Source: Haloarcula amylovorans
Lineage (GTDB): Archaea; Halobacteriota; Halobacteria; Halobacteriales; Haloarculaceae
Assembly (NCBI RefSeq): GCF_004681185.1
Contig: NZ_SRIF01000007.1
Span: 108,463-172,462, forward strand
Direction of reading: 5' to 3'
DNA: 64,000 nucleotides
The translations under genes were made by a program, and so were the position numbers. This document shows, one piece after another, positions 1 to 9,534 of this stretch; the first letter of the stretch is position 1; every line of letters begins with the position of its first letter. Under the pieces are notes generated by a model. That model saw nothing but the letters and a program-made list of their open reading frames with translations. It made no database searches and was not told the DNA's origin.

Positions 1-261
1 GTCGGCACCCCACAGTTCCTTCGCGCGCTCGATGGCCAGTTCTTCGACCTCGTCAGCGTACTCACAGCCACCGTAGTACCGCTCGCCGGGATATCCTTCG
101 GCGTAGTTGTTGGTCAACTCGGAGCTCTGGGCCTCCATGACTGCTTCGGAGACGTGGTTCTCGCTCGCGATCATCGCTAGCGTGTTATTCTGTCGCTCCC
201 GCTCGCCTTCGAGCGCGTCTGCGACGGCTGGGTCTGCCTCTCGGACATTTTCGTACGTCAT
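1..261 (-). CDS. glyA: Serine hydroxymethyltransferase, N-terminal part (cut by window edge)
   Basis: Reading the minus strand from the ATG at 261 gives 87 codons that run off the left edge. The protein contains the family hallmarks MIASEN and LTNNYAEGYPGERYYGG, the N-terminal SHMT segment that contacts PLP and substrate. SHMT interconverts glycine plus 5,10-methylene-THF and serine plus THF in the cytoplasm. A TATA-like TTTATTG about 25 bp before the ATG suggests a leaderless mRNA. The gene fits the nearby sarcosine/dimethylglycine dehydrogenases and folate genes, since it can turn the glycine and C1 unit they release into serine. The PLP lysine lies outside the window. Confidence 0.95.
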   Translation of the reverse strand, partial: MTYENVREADPAVADALEGERERQNNTLAMIASENHVSEAVMEAQSSELTNNYAEGYPGERYYGGCEYADEVEELAIERAKELWGAD

Positions 262-392
262 AGCCGAACGATAGAGCCATAGCGACAATAAACTGACTCT
301 CGACACAACGTGTCTGGTGAGTTACGAGACGCGCTACGCCTCGTCGGCAAGGGTGTGTGGACGGTAAGTGAGAATACAGCATGTCGACCAGG

Positions 393-574
393 CTACTTTT
401 TGAGGCGCTCGTACCTCCACGACATGGTATCTGGGGTCTGGTTAAACGTGTAGATGTGGACCCCGCTGATATTGTACTGGCCATCGTCAACGTAGGGCGC
501 CTTCTTCTCCCTCGCCTCGGCGAGCGTCTCGTCGTCGATGAAGTCGTGGACCTCCGGGTAGCCGGTGACAGTTC
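393..574 (-). pseudogene. Remnant of 5,10-methylenetetrahydrofolate reductase (MetF-like)
   Basis: The minus-strand frame ending at the TAG at 393-395 reads TGYPEVHDFIDDETL, then KKAPYVD, then GVHIYTFNQT near the C-terminus. MetF proteins have a YPEGH-type segment in mid-protein and a (G/F)HxYTxN segment near the C-terminus. Here they are only about 30 residues apart, as if the intervening part were deleted. No start codon or N-terminal half is present, and the frame is joined upstream to an unrelated decayed protein. The family call rests on these short motifs. Its place beside glyA suits a former C1 gene. Confidence 0.4.
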
Positions 575-1509
575 CTGCGTCTGCTGGCGTCGGAGGTCGA
601 GGTGTCGCTGGACCTCGTAGATGGTCGCTGAATCGACGACGGTGTCGGCGACGTCCTCTAACTGGACGTTCTCGGGGAGGCCGTCGGTGACGAGTTGCTC
701 GTTGGGAATCGTCTCCACTGGGTCGTCGGTAGTAGTCGCCGTCGTAGCAGGGTCGACGTCTGTCATCACGTTCGAGTCGTTAGCGTCTTTTTCTGTCACC
801 TCGGTGGACGTCGACGTATCGTAGGTGGTCGGGTCGTGGACGCTCGTCTCTATCATATAGCGCCGGACCGTCTCGGAAAATATGTCCATCCGATTCGTTT
901 GCTCATCTCGATAAAGTTTGCGCAGGTCTCGTAGAGACGCTGGAGGTCCGCTGTGTCCTCGTACGGCGGAACCTCGTCATCACGGACCTCCGCGAGTTCG
1001 TCCGAGACCGACTCGTCTCGGCATCCGCAGACGACGGGGTCGTTCAACGGATTCCTCCTCTGTCTCAGCCGACTCGGTGCCGATGGGTCCGAGGTCCGTG
1101 AGTCGGGAGCGACGTCTACGTCCGCACCAGTCTCAGACGTCGTCTCGCCATCGGACGGGTCGATAGTCAATTCCACTTCTAGAACGATACTGCCGTCCTC
1201 GACACGTATGGCCTCTTCGCTCGTCGAAATAGAGGCCGCGGCGGTCGACGGGAGCGAAGCGAAGGCGGAGGTCGAGAACTCGACCAGTAGCCCGCCATTG
1301 TCGGTCAGGGTGGCCGTCTCCGGGGTGAGCTCGCCATGGACGCCGTCACCGGATACTGCACACAGCGACACCGGAATTTCCATCGACACCTACAGTGACC
1401 CGCTATCGCCGTCGATTGTCATCGCTTCGACCTGTCGGACGGCCCTACCACGCGACTCGCACTGTTCGACTATATCGGCGAGGACGTCGAACGAAGTTTG
1501 TAGACCCAT
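575..1509 (-). pseudogene. Decayed haloarchaeal protein with repeated helix-turn-helix-like segments
   Basis: An ATG at 1509 opens 39 codons that end in an in-frame TAG at about 1390, yet the same frame continues at once with a good coding stretch down to about 860. A frameshift near 890 then moves the coding signal to another frame (IFSETVRRYMIE, then LPENVQLEDVADTVVDSATIYEVQRHL), which is lost by about 590. The segment with CGCRDES, VPPYEDTADLQRLYETC and the later ATIYEVQRHL resembles haloarchaeal putative regulators built from repeated HTH-like units. At least one stop and one frameshift mark it as non-functional. Family assignment is tentative. Confidence 0.45.
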
Positions 1510-1570
1510 GTTATTGGTTATCGATGTCACTTTGTGAAGTATAACGATGTGTAAGTGGTAACTAATTTAC

Positions 1571-1587
1571 ATATATATATATATACC
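1571..1587. repeat. (AT)n tract between decayed regulator and AstE-type gene
   Basis: An alternating TA run lies in an A/T-rich stretch of an otherwise G+C-rich region, upstream of the decayed regulator on the minus strand. It could serve as a TATA element, but the gene it would drive is broken. Nothing else is visible between 1510 and 1652. Confidence 0.5.
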
Positions 1588-1652
1588 TCGAATACGGCCT
1601 TGGCTATCTTACACCTGTGGGCAAGGCTGGTCCGGCGCCGACTGGAACACAG

Positions 1653-2606
1653 TCACACCAGCGTCGCGACACCGGCGATTCGCTCGCCCGCGACGACCAC
1701 GGCCTCGCGGGCCAGCGAGTAGGCGACGCCACCGTCGTCGGTGGTGACCGTCTGGAGTCGTTCAAACGTCGAGGGGGAGTAAACAGTTCCCAGTGTCTCG
1801 CCGGGACTGAGGTGGTCTCCGACCGAGAGGTCCGGCTGAAGTTCGAACAGGCCGGAATCTTCGGCTCTGATGGTAGCTCCGTCGTTCCGGAGTCGCGTCT
1901 GGTTTGGCGGCCGGGCCGGATCGTCCGGAAGGATACCGAGTTCACGGAGGACATTCTCGACGCCAGCCACGCCGGTGTCAATGGCCGAGTGCGTGACGGT
2001 TCTGCTGTTGGCTAGTTCGACGGTAATCGCCGGGATATCCGCGCGTGCGGCGGCTGTCCGGAACGTCCCGCTAAACTCGTCGTCCGCAGGCGTTTCGTCG
2101 TCGACGATTAGATACTCCGTCTCGAACGCCTCCGCGAGCGTCTCGGCCTCGGGTTCGCCCTCCCGATAGCGGACATGTTCGAGCATATCCGCAGTGCCCG
2201 TGTGAAGGTCGATAGCGGCGTCGGCGTCACCTACGAGGTCCCACAATCGGGCGACCAGTCGCTCCTGCAGACTCCCGCCGTCGTCACCTGGCCAGACGCG
2301 ATTCAGGTTCGGGTTCATCACGTCGTACTCCGCGGGGGTCATGTACGACCGGTGGTCGAACGCTAGCGGGTTCACTACCGGGACGACGACGACGGTGCCC
2401 GCGATGTCGGCGTCCACCAATCGCTCGTGGAGACGCCGTAGTGCCGCCGGGCCATTGAGTTCGATGCCATGCTGGGCACCTTGTACATAGATGGCCGGGC
2501 CGGGGCCACCGACGTACCGGTGGACGGTCACCGACACGTCGCTTCCCGAGGGGAGGCGATCGAGACGACGGTCGCTCGTAGTATGCGTGACAGACTCGTA
2601 CTCCAT
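1653..2606 (-). CDS. Succinylglutamate desuccinylase/aspartoacylase-family zinc deacylase
   Basis: A 317-residue protein from the ATG at 2606. The zinc carboxypeptidase-like fold is shown by GAQHGIELNG (His and Glu ligands), NPNLNRVWPG and DLHTG. This AstE/AspA-like family cleaves an acyl group from an amino acid or a similar amide; the substrate here is unknown. The C-terminal third has the small beta domain common in family members. The start is supported by a TATA-like ATTTTTTT about 28 bp upstream. It is divergent from a creatininase-family gene, with only 78 bp between them, so the two probably share a regulatory region. Together they suggest hydrolysis of a small N-substituted amide feeding the methylglycine pathway, which is inference. 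Confidence 0.85.
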   Translation of the reverse strand: MEYESVTHTTSDRRLDRLPSGSDVSVTVHRYVGGPGPAIYVQGAQHGIELNGPAALRRLHERLVDADIAGTVVVVPVVNPLAFDHRSYMTPAEYDVMNPNLNRVWPGDDGGSLQERLVARLWDLVGDADAAIDLHTGTADMLEHVRYREGEPEAETLAEAFETEYLIVDDETPADDEFSGTFRTAAARADIPAITVELANSRTVTHSAIDTGVAGVENVLRELGILPDDPARPPNQTRLRNDGATIRAEDSGLFELQPDLSVGDHLSPGETLGTVYSPSTFERLQTVTTDDGGVAYSLAREAVVVAGERIAGVATLV

Positions 2607-2684
2607 ACGTCGCCACTGCGGCGCGAGTGGAAAAAAATACCGGGAGTAGGAGCCTTTATTCGAGTCCGAACAGAGGGTGCGCGT

Positions 2685-3419
2685 ATGCACATCACAACAG
2701 AGACGTGGACAGACCTCAACGATGTCGAGACGAATCTGGCCCTCCTCCCGGTCGGGAGTACGGAGCAACACGGGCCGCACGCGCCACTGGGGACGGACAC
2801 TCTCAACGCGGAGGAGGTAGCCGAACGCGCCGCCGAGGAGTACGACGGTGAGGTGGTCGTCGCACCCGCGGTTCCGGTCGGCGTCGCTGAAGAACACCGC
2901 GCCTTCACGGGGACACTCTGGACCTCCGAGTCGACGTTCCGGGCCTACCTCAGGGACGTTGTGGAGAGTTTGGCCCACCATGGATGGGACCACGTGGTCC
3001 TAGTCAACGGTCATGGCGGCAACATCGCGGCGCTTCGGGAGGTTGCGGGTCGGATTTCGAGACACGACGAGGCATACGCGGTACCTTTCACGTGGTTCGA
3101 CGAGGTGGGTGAACACAGTTCCGACATGGGCCACGGCGGCCCGCTCGAGACATCACTCCTCCAGTACGCGAACCCCGAGACAGTACACGAAGACCGACTA
3201 GAGACTGCCGCCGAAGAGGGGAGCGAGCGCTGGGGCAACTGGCAGGGTCGCGTCAACCTCGCGTTCGACTCCGCCGAGTTCACCGAAAACGGAGTGGTCG
3301 GCAACCCCCTTGAGGGGAGCGCCAAACTGGGTGAGAATCTGCTGACTGCGGCTGCGGACGCCCTCACGGACCTGCTCGACGCCGTCGAAGAGCGTAAGCC
3401 GGGTCCACGGGACGACTAG
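2685..3419 (+). CDS. Creatininase-family amidohydrolase
   Basis: A 244-residue protein from the ATG at 2685, with a TATA-like CTTTATTC about 30 bp before it. Hallmarks are LPVGSTEQHGPHAPLGTD, VNGHGGN and DMGHGGPLETS, the metal-binding core of the creatininase family (Glu, His, Asp and Glu ligands). The family includes creatinine amidohydrolase, the riboflavin enzyme ArfB and the mycofactocin protein MftE. Nearby sarcosine-type dehydrogenases make a creatinine or other N-methylamide substrate attractive, but no creatinase is visible, so creatinine-to-sarcosine conversion would be incomplete here. In-frame codons upstream of 2685 overlap the promoter and are unlikely to be used. Confidence 0.85.
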   Translation: MHITTETWTDLNDVETNLALLPVGSTEQHGPHAPLGTDTLNAEEVAERAAEEYDGEVVVAPAVPVGVAEEHRAFTGTLWTSESTFRAYLRDVVESLAHHGWDHVVLVNGHGGNIAALREVAGRISRHDEAYAVPFTWFDEVGEHSSDMGHGGPLETSLLQYANPETVHEDRLETAAEEGSERWGNWQGRVNLAFDSAEFTENGVVGNPLEGSAKLGENLLTAAADALTDLLDAVEERKPGPRDD

Positions 3420-3426
3420 CGGTTCG

Positions 3427-3846
3427 TCACTTTGTGAGTTCGTTCCACCGTTCGACGCCTGCCTCTGCTACTTCCCGGTCCTGTGAGACGGCGCCACCGG
3501 AGACGCCGATGGTGCCGACAATATCGCCGTCGCGTTCGAGCGGGTACCCCCCGCCGAAGATGACAATTCGTCCCTCATCCGTGGTCTGAAGCCCGTACAG
3601 CGAGTTCCCGGGTTCAGACGGTTCGGCCAGTTCGTGGGTCGGCGTCTCCAGTGCCGCGGACGTGTACGCCTTGTTCCGGGAGATGCTCACCGACGCGAGC
3701 CACGCACCGTCCATCCGGTGCTGAGCGACGAGGTTGCCCTCGCTGTTGGCCACGGTGATGACCATCGGATTCTCTATCTCTTCGGCCTTTGACTCTGCAG
3801 CTGCTATCAGTTCTGTCGCTGTCTCCAGCGCGATGGAGTCGACCAT
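3427..3846 (-). CDS. GlcG/HbpS (DUF336)-family protein
   Basis: A 139-residue protein from the ATG at 3846. It has the family pattern: an N-terminal LETATELIAAAESKAEE helix, MVITVANSEGNLVAQHRMDGA, SRNKAYTSA, IVIFGGGYPLERDGDIVGTIGVSGG and a C-terminal EVAEAGVERW. Members bind haem or act with oxidoreductases; many lie in operons for small-carboxylate or amine catabolism. It is convergent with the creatininase gene (stop codons 7 bp apart) and divergent from the flavoprotein gene at 4131. The biochemical role is not determinable from sequence. A longer upstream reading is possible, but 3846 matches the family's start. Confidence 0.8.
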   Translation of the reverse strand: MVDSIALETATELIAAAESKAEEIENPMVITVANSEGNLVAQHRMDGAWLASVSISRNKAYTSAALETPTHELAEPSEPGNSLYGLQTTDEGRIVIFGGGYPLERDGDIVGTIGVSGGAVSQDREVAEAGVERWNELTK

Positions 3847-4016
3847 GCAGGTGAGAAGGCACACGAGAGGGGCAAAAGGATTGTCATCACTTGCGAACGG
3901 CACCTACGCGGAAAGGCAACCATTCGAGACGCTCTGGCGCTTAATCCGCCGTATACACTGATGGGTGTGGGGCATCAGTCGAGGACGTCAAACCGTCCCT
4001 CCACAATGTTTCACAA

Positions 4017-4065
4017 CACTATCACTATGAAGTCAAGAACCTATACCAGATAGTGAAGTGACTAT
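4017..4065. promoter_or_regulatory. Repeated CACTAT/ATAGTG elements before first dehydrogenase gene
   Basis: Two tandem CACTAT hexamers (4017-4028) are followed 21 bp later by ATAGTGAAGTGACTAT (4050-4065), in which ATAGTG is the complement of CACTAT and ATAGT/ACTAT form an inverted repeat. A TATA-like CTATATTT lies near 4092, about 35 bp before the ATG at 4131. Another ATAGTG (6894-6899) directly follows the TATA-like TATTTAAG of the paralogous gene at 6925. The sites could bind a regulator common to both genes; no regulator is identified. Confidence 0.35.
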
Positions 4066-4130
4066 TTGAAAACCATCAGGGGAAAGGGGATAACTATATT
4101 TGACCGCCAGAGTCACTTTCGAACCAGCAT

Positions 4131-6704
4131 ATGGAGACGAAAGACAGCCTGCCGTCCGAGGCTGGCACCGTCATCGTCGGTGCCGGCATCGTCGGCTGTA
4201 ATCTGGCGTATCAGCTAACGGAACTTGGTCGCGACGACGTCGTCGTTGTCGACCAAGGCCCAATGCCGACTACGGGTGGATCCTCGACGCACGCGCCGGG
4301 GATTATGTTCCAAACGGCCGAGTCGAAGGTACTCAGTCAGTTCGCGGACTACAGCCGTCAGTTGTACTCCGAACTCGAGGGTGCCGACGGTGAACAGGCG
4401 TACAAAGAGGTCGGCGGCATCGAAGTCGCCCGGAGTGAGGAGCGAATGGACTTTCTCCAGCGCCGCGTCGAACACGCCGAAGCGTGGGGCATCAAGGACC
4501 CACAACTTCTCTCTCCCCAGGAAATCACGGACCACCTCCCACTGGTGAACGAAGACGAAATTCTAGGTGGCTACTATTCGCCGACGGACGGACAAGTGTC
4601 CGGCGTGGTGGCCTGTGACGCGCTGGCCCGGGAAGCGATGGACAACGGCGCGACGTTCGTCCCCCACACGCGCACCGAAGGCGTGGTGACCGAGGGAACC
4701 TCCATCGAGGGCGTCGTCACGGAACACGGCACCATCAGCTGTGACGAAATGGCCATCGCGACGAACATCTGGGCCCGGCAACTCGGCGAGAGACTCGGCG
4801 TCCACCTGCCGGTGACGCCCGTCGAACACCAGTACACGGTGACGGAGTCACTTAACGAACTTGCGGAGAGCGCCGTTGACATCACGGACCATCCGCTGTT
4901 CGAGAACTATGAGAACGTCTCCGGTGAGAAGGCCAAGCGCTTACTCGTCGGCCCGGACCGTCCGATTCTCCGGGATCAAGATAACGCGATGTACTACCGG
5001 ACTCACGGAGACGCCTACGGTATCGGCTCGTACAACCACGAGTCAATCGTCCCCGACCCACAGGAACTCGGCAGCAACGACCCAGACGGCGAGCAGGGGT
5101 CTGTCCACGAGTTCACGGATTACCACATGAACACCGCGACGCACCCGGACCGGCTGGACAAGGCGCCGCGACAAGCCAGCAACGAACTCCTTCCGTCGAC
5201 GAACGACAAGAACCTCGAACACAAGTACAACGGGATGTTCGCGGAGTCGCCAAACGGCCTCCCGATCATGGGACCGGTTCAAGAATACGACGGCCTCTGG
5301 ACAGCGGCGGCCATCTGGGTCACCCACGCAGGCGGTGCAGGGAAGGCCCTGGCCGAATGGATGGAAAACGGTGTGCCGCGCCTCCCTGAAGGGCCAATCG
5401 ACCTCGCGCACTGCGATGTAAATCGCTTCGACGAACACGAGGGCAGTTGGGACTTTGCCCGTGATATCGGTGGCGAGGAGTATCGCATCGTCTACAACAT
5501 CATGCACCCTAAGTGGGTGTGGACGGGCAAGCAGCGCGACATCCGGAGGACACCGATGTACCACTCGCACAAGGAGTGGGACGCGGAACTGTGGGCCGAG
5601 GCCGGCTGGGAGGAACCCCAGTGGTTCGAAGACAACGCCGACCTGTTAGCGAAGTACGGTGACCAGATTCCCGACCGTGATGGCTGGGAAGGCAAGTACT
5701 GGTCGCCTATCGAGGGCGCCGAGGCGTTGAACGTCCGCGAGAACGTCGGCTTGCACGATATGACCTCCTTCAACAAAATGGAGGTCGTCGGCGAGGACGC
5801 CGGCGAGTTCGTCCAGTATCTCTGTACAAACGATATGGACATCAATGTTGGCGAAGTGAAGTATACCCTCATGTGCAACGAAGGCGGCGGCGTCCGCGCC
5901 GACATCACCGTTACGCGCACGGATGAGGACCGGTACCTCCTCCTGACTACGGGCCGTGAAGTAGGGAACAACCACGTCGCGTGGGTCAAAGAACAGTCCC
6001 CCGACAGCGTCCTCGTCAACGATGTCACCTCGAGCCTCGCCGCGATGGTCTGTACGGGACCGAACGCCCGGAAGGTGCTGTCGAAGGTCACCGACGTCGA
6101 CCTCTCGGACAATGCCTTCCCATTCTTCACCAGCCAGCAGTTCTTCGTGAAGAACGTGCCCGTGACCGCATTGCGTGTCTCCTACGCCGGTGAACTCGGG
6201 TGGGAGCTGTACACGCCCTCCGAGTACGGCGAACGGCTCTGGGAGCACATCATGGAGGCCGGCGAAGAGTACGACATCCGACCGTACGGAAACGGTGCGC
6301 TCGATGCCCTCCGCATCGAGAAGGGCTTCCGCCTGTGGGGCGAGGACCTACACACTGAACACAATCCCTACGAGGCTGGTCTCGGCTGGGCCGTCGATCT
6401 AGAGACCGACTTCATCGGCAAGGAAGCCGTCACCGCAGCCGCCGACGGCAACAACATTGACCACAAAGTCGCCTGTCTGACGCTGGACGATCCCGAGGCG
6501 GTCGTGTTAGACAGCCGACCGGTACTCGACGGTGACGAGGTACTGGGCTACCTCCACAGCGCCGAGTACGGGTACTCCGAGGGCGCCTGCGTCGCCTATA
6601 CTTACCTGCCGCCGGAATACGCCGAGCCTGGCACCTCAGTAGAGGTTCTCTACGAGGGCGAGCGCTACGACGCGACGGTCCGCGAGGAGCCACTCGTCTC
6701 CTGA
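4131..6704 (+). CDS. Dimethylglycine/sarcosine dehydrogenase-like FAD and folate flavoprotein (paralog 1)
   Basis: An 857-residue protein with the four-part architecture of DMGDH/SARDH. It has an N-terminal DAO-type FAD domain (VIVGAGIVGCN at 14-24), a FAD-cap segment near 400-450, a GcvT-like folate-binding domain from about 470 and a GcvT C-terminal barrel to the end. In mammalian enzymes FAD is joined to a His in a GSTWHAAG-like motif; here GGSSTHAPG places it at His54. The reaction oxidises an N-methyl group and passes formaldehyde to THF as methylene-THF. The GcvT part contains GELGWELYTP and LRIEKGFRLWG. A close paralog follows 220 bp downstream. Which of the two handles dimethylglycine and which sarcosine cannot be told. 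Confidence 0.88.
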   Translation: METKDSLPSEAGTVIVGAGIVGCNLAYQLTELGRDDVVVVDQGPMPTTGGSSTHAPGIMFQTAESKVLSQFADYSRQLYSELEGADGEQAYKEVGGIEVARSEERMDFLQRRVEHAEAWGIKDPQLLSPQEITDHLPLVNEDEILGGYYSPTDGQVSGVVACDALAREAMDNGATFVPHTRTEGVVTEGTSIEGVVTEHGTISCDEMAIATNIWARQLGERLGVHLPVTPVEHQYTVTESLNELAESAVDITDHPLFENYENVSGEKAKRLLVGPDRPILRDQDNAMYYRTHGDAYGIGSYNHESIVPDPQELGSNDPDGEQGSVHEFTDYHMNTATHPDRLDKAPRQASNELLPSTNDKNLEHKYNGMFAESPNGLPIMGPVQEYDGLWTAAAIWVTHAGGAGKALAEWMENGVPRLPEGPIDLAHCDVNRFDEHEGSWDFARDIGGEEYRIVYNIMHPKWVWTGKQRDIRRTPMYHSHKEWDAELWAEAGWEEPQWFEDNADLLAKYGDQIPDRDGWEGKYWSPIEGAEALNVRENVGLHDMTSFNKMEVVGEDAGEFVQYLCTNDMDINVGEVKYTLMCNEGGGVRADITVTRTDEDRYLLLTTGREVGNNHVAWVKEQSPDSVLVNDVTSSLAAMVCTGPNARKVLSKVTDVDLSDNAFPFFTSQQFFVKNVPVTALRVSYAGELGWELYTPSEYGERLWEHIMEAGEEYDIRPYGNGALDALRIEKGFRLWGEDLHTEHNPYEAGLGWAVDLETDFIGKEAVTAAADGNNIDHKVACLTLDDPEAVVLDSRPVLDGDEVLGYLHSAEYGYSEGACVAYTYLPPEYAEPGTSVEVLYEGERYDATVREEPLVS

Positions 6705-6924
6705 CAGGCCCGTCCTTAGCGCCGCTCCTAATCGTATCGTTCTACTGTCATACTGTGGTTCACGCAATACGCTCGAGAGTCTCATTCTCCCGGCCGGAAC
6801 GTCCAAAATCCCAAAATTGTCGATTTCGATACTCTCTATACTTCTGTGGCTACTTCACGAAACAGGGCCATTCTCACCGTCGGTGTATTTAAGATAGTGA
6901 CAGAAGGACTCAGAGACGAGATAC

Positions 6925-9477
6925 ATGAGCACAGAGGACCCACCATCACAGGCAAACACCGTCGTCATCGGTGCCGGTGCCGTCGGGTGTAGTGTTGCAT
7001 ATCATCTGACCGAACTCGGCGCAGAGGATGTGACAGTCATCGACCAAGGCCCCTTGCCGGTCACAGGCGGGTCGTCCGTCCACGCGCCCGGCATCATCTT
7101 CCAGACGTCGCCGTCGAAGATTCAGACAAAGGCGGCTCACTACACGAGTCGGTTGCTCTCGGACGCCGGCGTGTACAACGAGGTCGGTGGCATCGAACTC
7201 GCGCGAAGTGAGGAGAGGATGGACTTCCTCCGACGCCGCAAGGAGTGGGCGGTATCCTACGGACTGCCGGAGCCACAGCTCCTCTCGCCCGAAGAGGTCA
7301 CCGAGCACCTCCCACTGGTGAACGAAGACGAGATTCTCGGTGGCTACTACTCGCCAACTGACGGCCGCGTCGACGGCATCTCGGCTCTGCAGTGGTACAT
7401 AAGCGAATCCTCGGCGGACTTCTACGGTAACATCGAGGTTACCGACCTGGATGTTTCCGGTGGCGAGATACAGACCGTCGAGACTGACAAGGGCCGCATC
7501 GACTGTGGCCGCTGTGTCATCGCCACGAACAACTGGGGCTACCAGACCGGGCAGATGGCAGGGCTGGACCTGCCAATCGCGCCTGTCGAACACCAGTACG
7601 TCGTCACCGAACCGATGGAGGAACTGTCTGACGCTGGCTTCTCTGTCGGAGACAACACGACGGGACTGGATGTGCCCGGCGAGCGCTCCATCGCGGAGTA
7701 CATGAGTGAAGCGCCGCACCGTCCGGTCGGTCGCGACCAGGACCATTCATTGTACTTCCGTACCCACGGCGACTCGCTGGGGATGGGGTCGTACAACCAC
7801 GAGACCCTGTCCGTGGATCCTGAAGAGATGGGCAAGAACTCCGAGGAACGACAGGCGTCGGTCCGTGGGTTCACCGAGGAACACTGGACTCAACCGACCC
7901 ACCGCAACCGCGACAAGTCTGCAAAGCAGGCCTTCGACGAACTGCTCCCTGCGAGCCAGGATCTAGACTACGAGGTCACCGAGAACGGCATCTTCGTATT
8001 CACGCCTGATGGGATGCCCGCCGTCGGCGAGACGGCCCAAGTCGACAATCTCTGGACGGCGCTAGCCATCTGGTGGACCCACTCCGGCGGATATGGCCGC
8101 ATCCTCGCAGAGTGGATGGAAAACGGCACACCCCGCCTCCCGTCCGGACCAGTCGATACCGGTGGCATCCACGTCCGGAGATTCGAACCCCACGCAGGTG
8201 AGAAGGATTACTTCGTCGACCGGGGGGCGAAGCGCTACGAGCAGGTGTATAGCATCGTCGAACCGCGCTGGCAACCCGACGACCACCGCCGCCTGCGCAC
8301 CAGCCCGTTCTACCATCAGGAGAAGGAACTGGGCGCCGAGTTCTACCAGAGCGGCGGCTGGGAGTCCCCGCAGTACTACGAGTATAACGAGGACCTCGTC
8401 GACGAGTACGAGGACCAGATTCCCGAACAGGACGGCTGGCAGGGCATCAACCGCTCGCCAATCGAGGCCGCGGAGCACCTTCACACTCGCGAGAAAGTGT
8501 CGATGTTCGACATGACCACGTTCAGTTCCATCATGGTCTCAGGTGAGGGGAGCGGCGAGTTCCTCCAGCAGGTCTGTAGCAACGACATGGACATCGACGT
8601 TGGGCAGGTCCGCTATTCGCTGCTACTGAACGAGGGTGGCGGTATCCTCGCTGACATCACCGTCGTGCGCCTCGACGACGAAGAGTACATGGTCACCACC
8701 GGTGGCGGCAACTCGCCGGGCATCCACGGCGGGTGGCTCGAAGAACACGCACCCGAGACTGTCTCGGTCCACATCGAAGAAGGCGCGAAGTCGACAATCG
8801 GTCTCTGGGGGCCGAAGTCGCGTCTCCTGCTCCAGCGATGTACCGATGCCGACGTGACCGATAATGGCTTCTCGTACTTCAGCGCGAAGCGGATGTACAT
8901 CGGCGAGGTGCCGGTCATCGCCCTGCGCGTCTCCTACGTGGGTGAACTTGGCTGGGAGCTGTGGACGCCCACGGAGTACGGTCAACGCCTCTGGGAGACA
9001 CTCTGGGAGGCCGGACAGGACCTTGACGTCCGTCCGATGGGCGGCGGCGCTCTCAGTTCGATGCGACTGGAGAAGGGCTTCCGACTCTGGGGCACGGACA
9101 TCGACACCGACTCGAACCCGTTTGAGGCCGAACTCCCCTTCGCCGTTGACATGGACACCGACTACATCGGAAAGGAAGCGCTCGAATCGGCAAAGGCCGA
9201 CGGCATCGATAACCACATCACGCCACTCACCCTCGACGATTCGTCGGATATCATGCTCTCTGGGCGTCCCGTTCTCAAGGACGACGAGGCTATCGGCTAC
9301 GTGCAGGCCAGCAACTACGGGTACACCATCGGCGAGTCCATCGCCTACACGTACGTCCCGAGCGAGTATGCCGAGGCCGGTACGTCGGTGCAGGTACTCT
9401 GCGAAGGTGAGACATACGACGCGACGGTCCGAGACGAACCGCTGTTCGACCCCGGCCGGGAGAAGATACTCAGATGA
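6925..9477 (+). CDS. Dimethylglycine/sarcosine dehydrogenase-like FAD and folate flavoprotein (paralog 2)
   Basis: An 850-residue paralog of the preceding gene with the same domain order. The FAD motif VIGAGAVGC is at 14-22, GGSSVHAPG carries the predicted FAD-linking His53, and the GcvT-like half contains GELGWELWTP and MRLEKGFRLWG. Long blocks match paralog 1, for example LPLVNEDEILGGYYSPTDG, so the pair arose by tandem duplication. The middle and C-terminal regions have diverged, which suits different substrates such as dimethylglycine versus sarcosine. A TATA-like TATTTAAG about 35 bp upstream gives it its own promoter. The dehydratase gene begins 57 bp downstream and could be co-transcribed. 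Confidence 0.88.
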   Translation: MSTEDPPSQANTVVIGAGAVGCSVAYHLTELGAEDVTVIDQGPLPVTGGSSVHAPGIIFQTSPSKIQTKAAHYTSRLLSDAGVYNEVGGIELARSEERMDFLRRRKEWAVSYGLPEPQLLSPEEVTEHLPLVNEDEILGGYYSPTDGRVDGISALQWYISESSADFYGNIEVTDLDVSGGEIQTVETDKGRIDCGRCVIATNNWGYQTGQMAGLDLPIAPVEHQYVVTEPMEELSDAGFSVGDNTTGLDVPGERSIAEYMSEAPHRPVGRDQDHSLYFRTHGDSLGMGSYNHETLSVDPEEMGKNSEERQASVRGFTEEHWTQPTHRNRDKSAKQAFDELLPASQDLDYEVTENGIFVFTPDGMPAVGETAQVDNLWTALAIWWTHSGGYGRILAEWMENGTPRLPSGPVDTGGIHVRRFEPHAGEKDYFVDRGAKRYEQVYSIVEPRWQPDDHRRLRTSPFYHQEKELGAEFYQSGGWESPQYYEYNEDLVDEYEDQIPEQDGWQGINRSPIEAAEHLHTREKVSMFDMTTFSSIMVSGEGSGEFLQQVCSNDMDIDVGQVRYSLLLNEGGGILADITVVRLDDEEYMVTTGGGNSPGIHGGWLEEHAPETVSVHIEEGAKSTIGLWGPKSRLLLQRCTDADVTDNGFSYFSAKRMYIGEVPVIALRVSYVGELGWELWTPTEYGQRLWETLWEAGQDLDVRPMGGGALSSMRLEKGFRLWGTDIDTDSNPFEAELPFAVDMDTDYIGKEALESAKADGIDNHITPLTLDDSSDIMLSGRPVLKDDEAIGYVQASNYGYTIGESIAYTYVPSEYAEAGTSVQVLCEGETYDATVRDEPLFDPGREKILR

Positions 9478-9534
9478 GCCGTCACCGGTATCGTTCCACG
9501 ACCAACCAGGGATAATCCTGATACACACACACCC

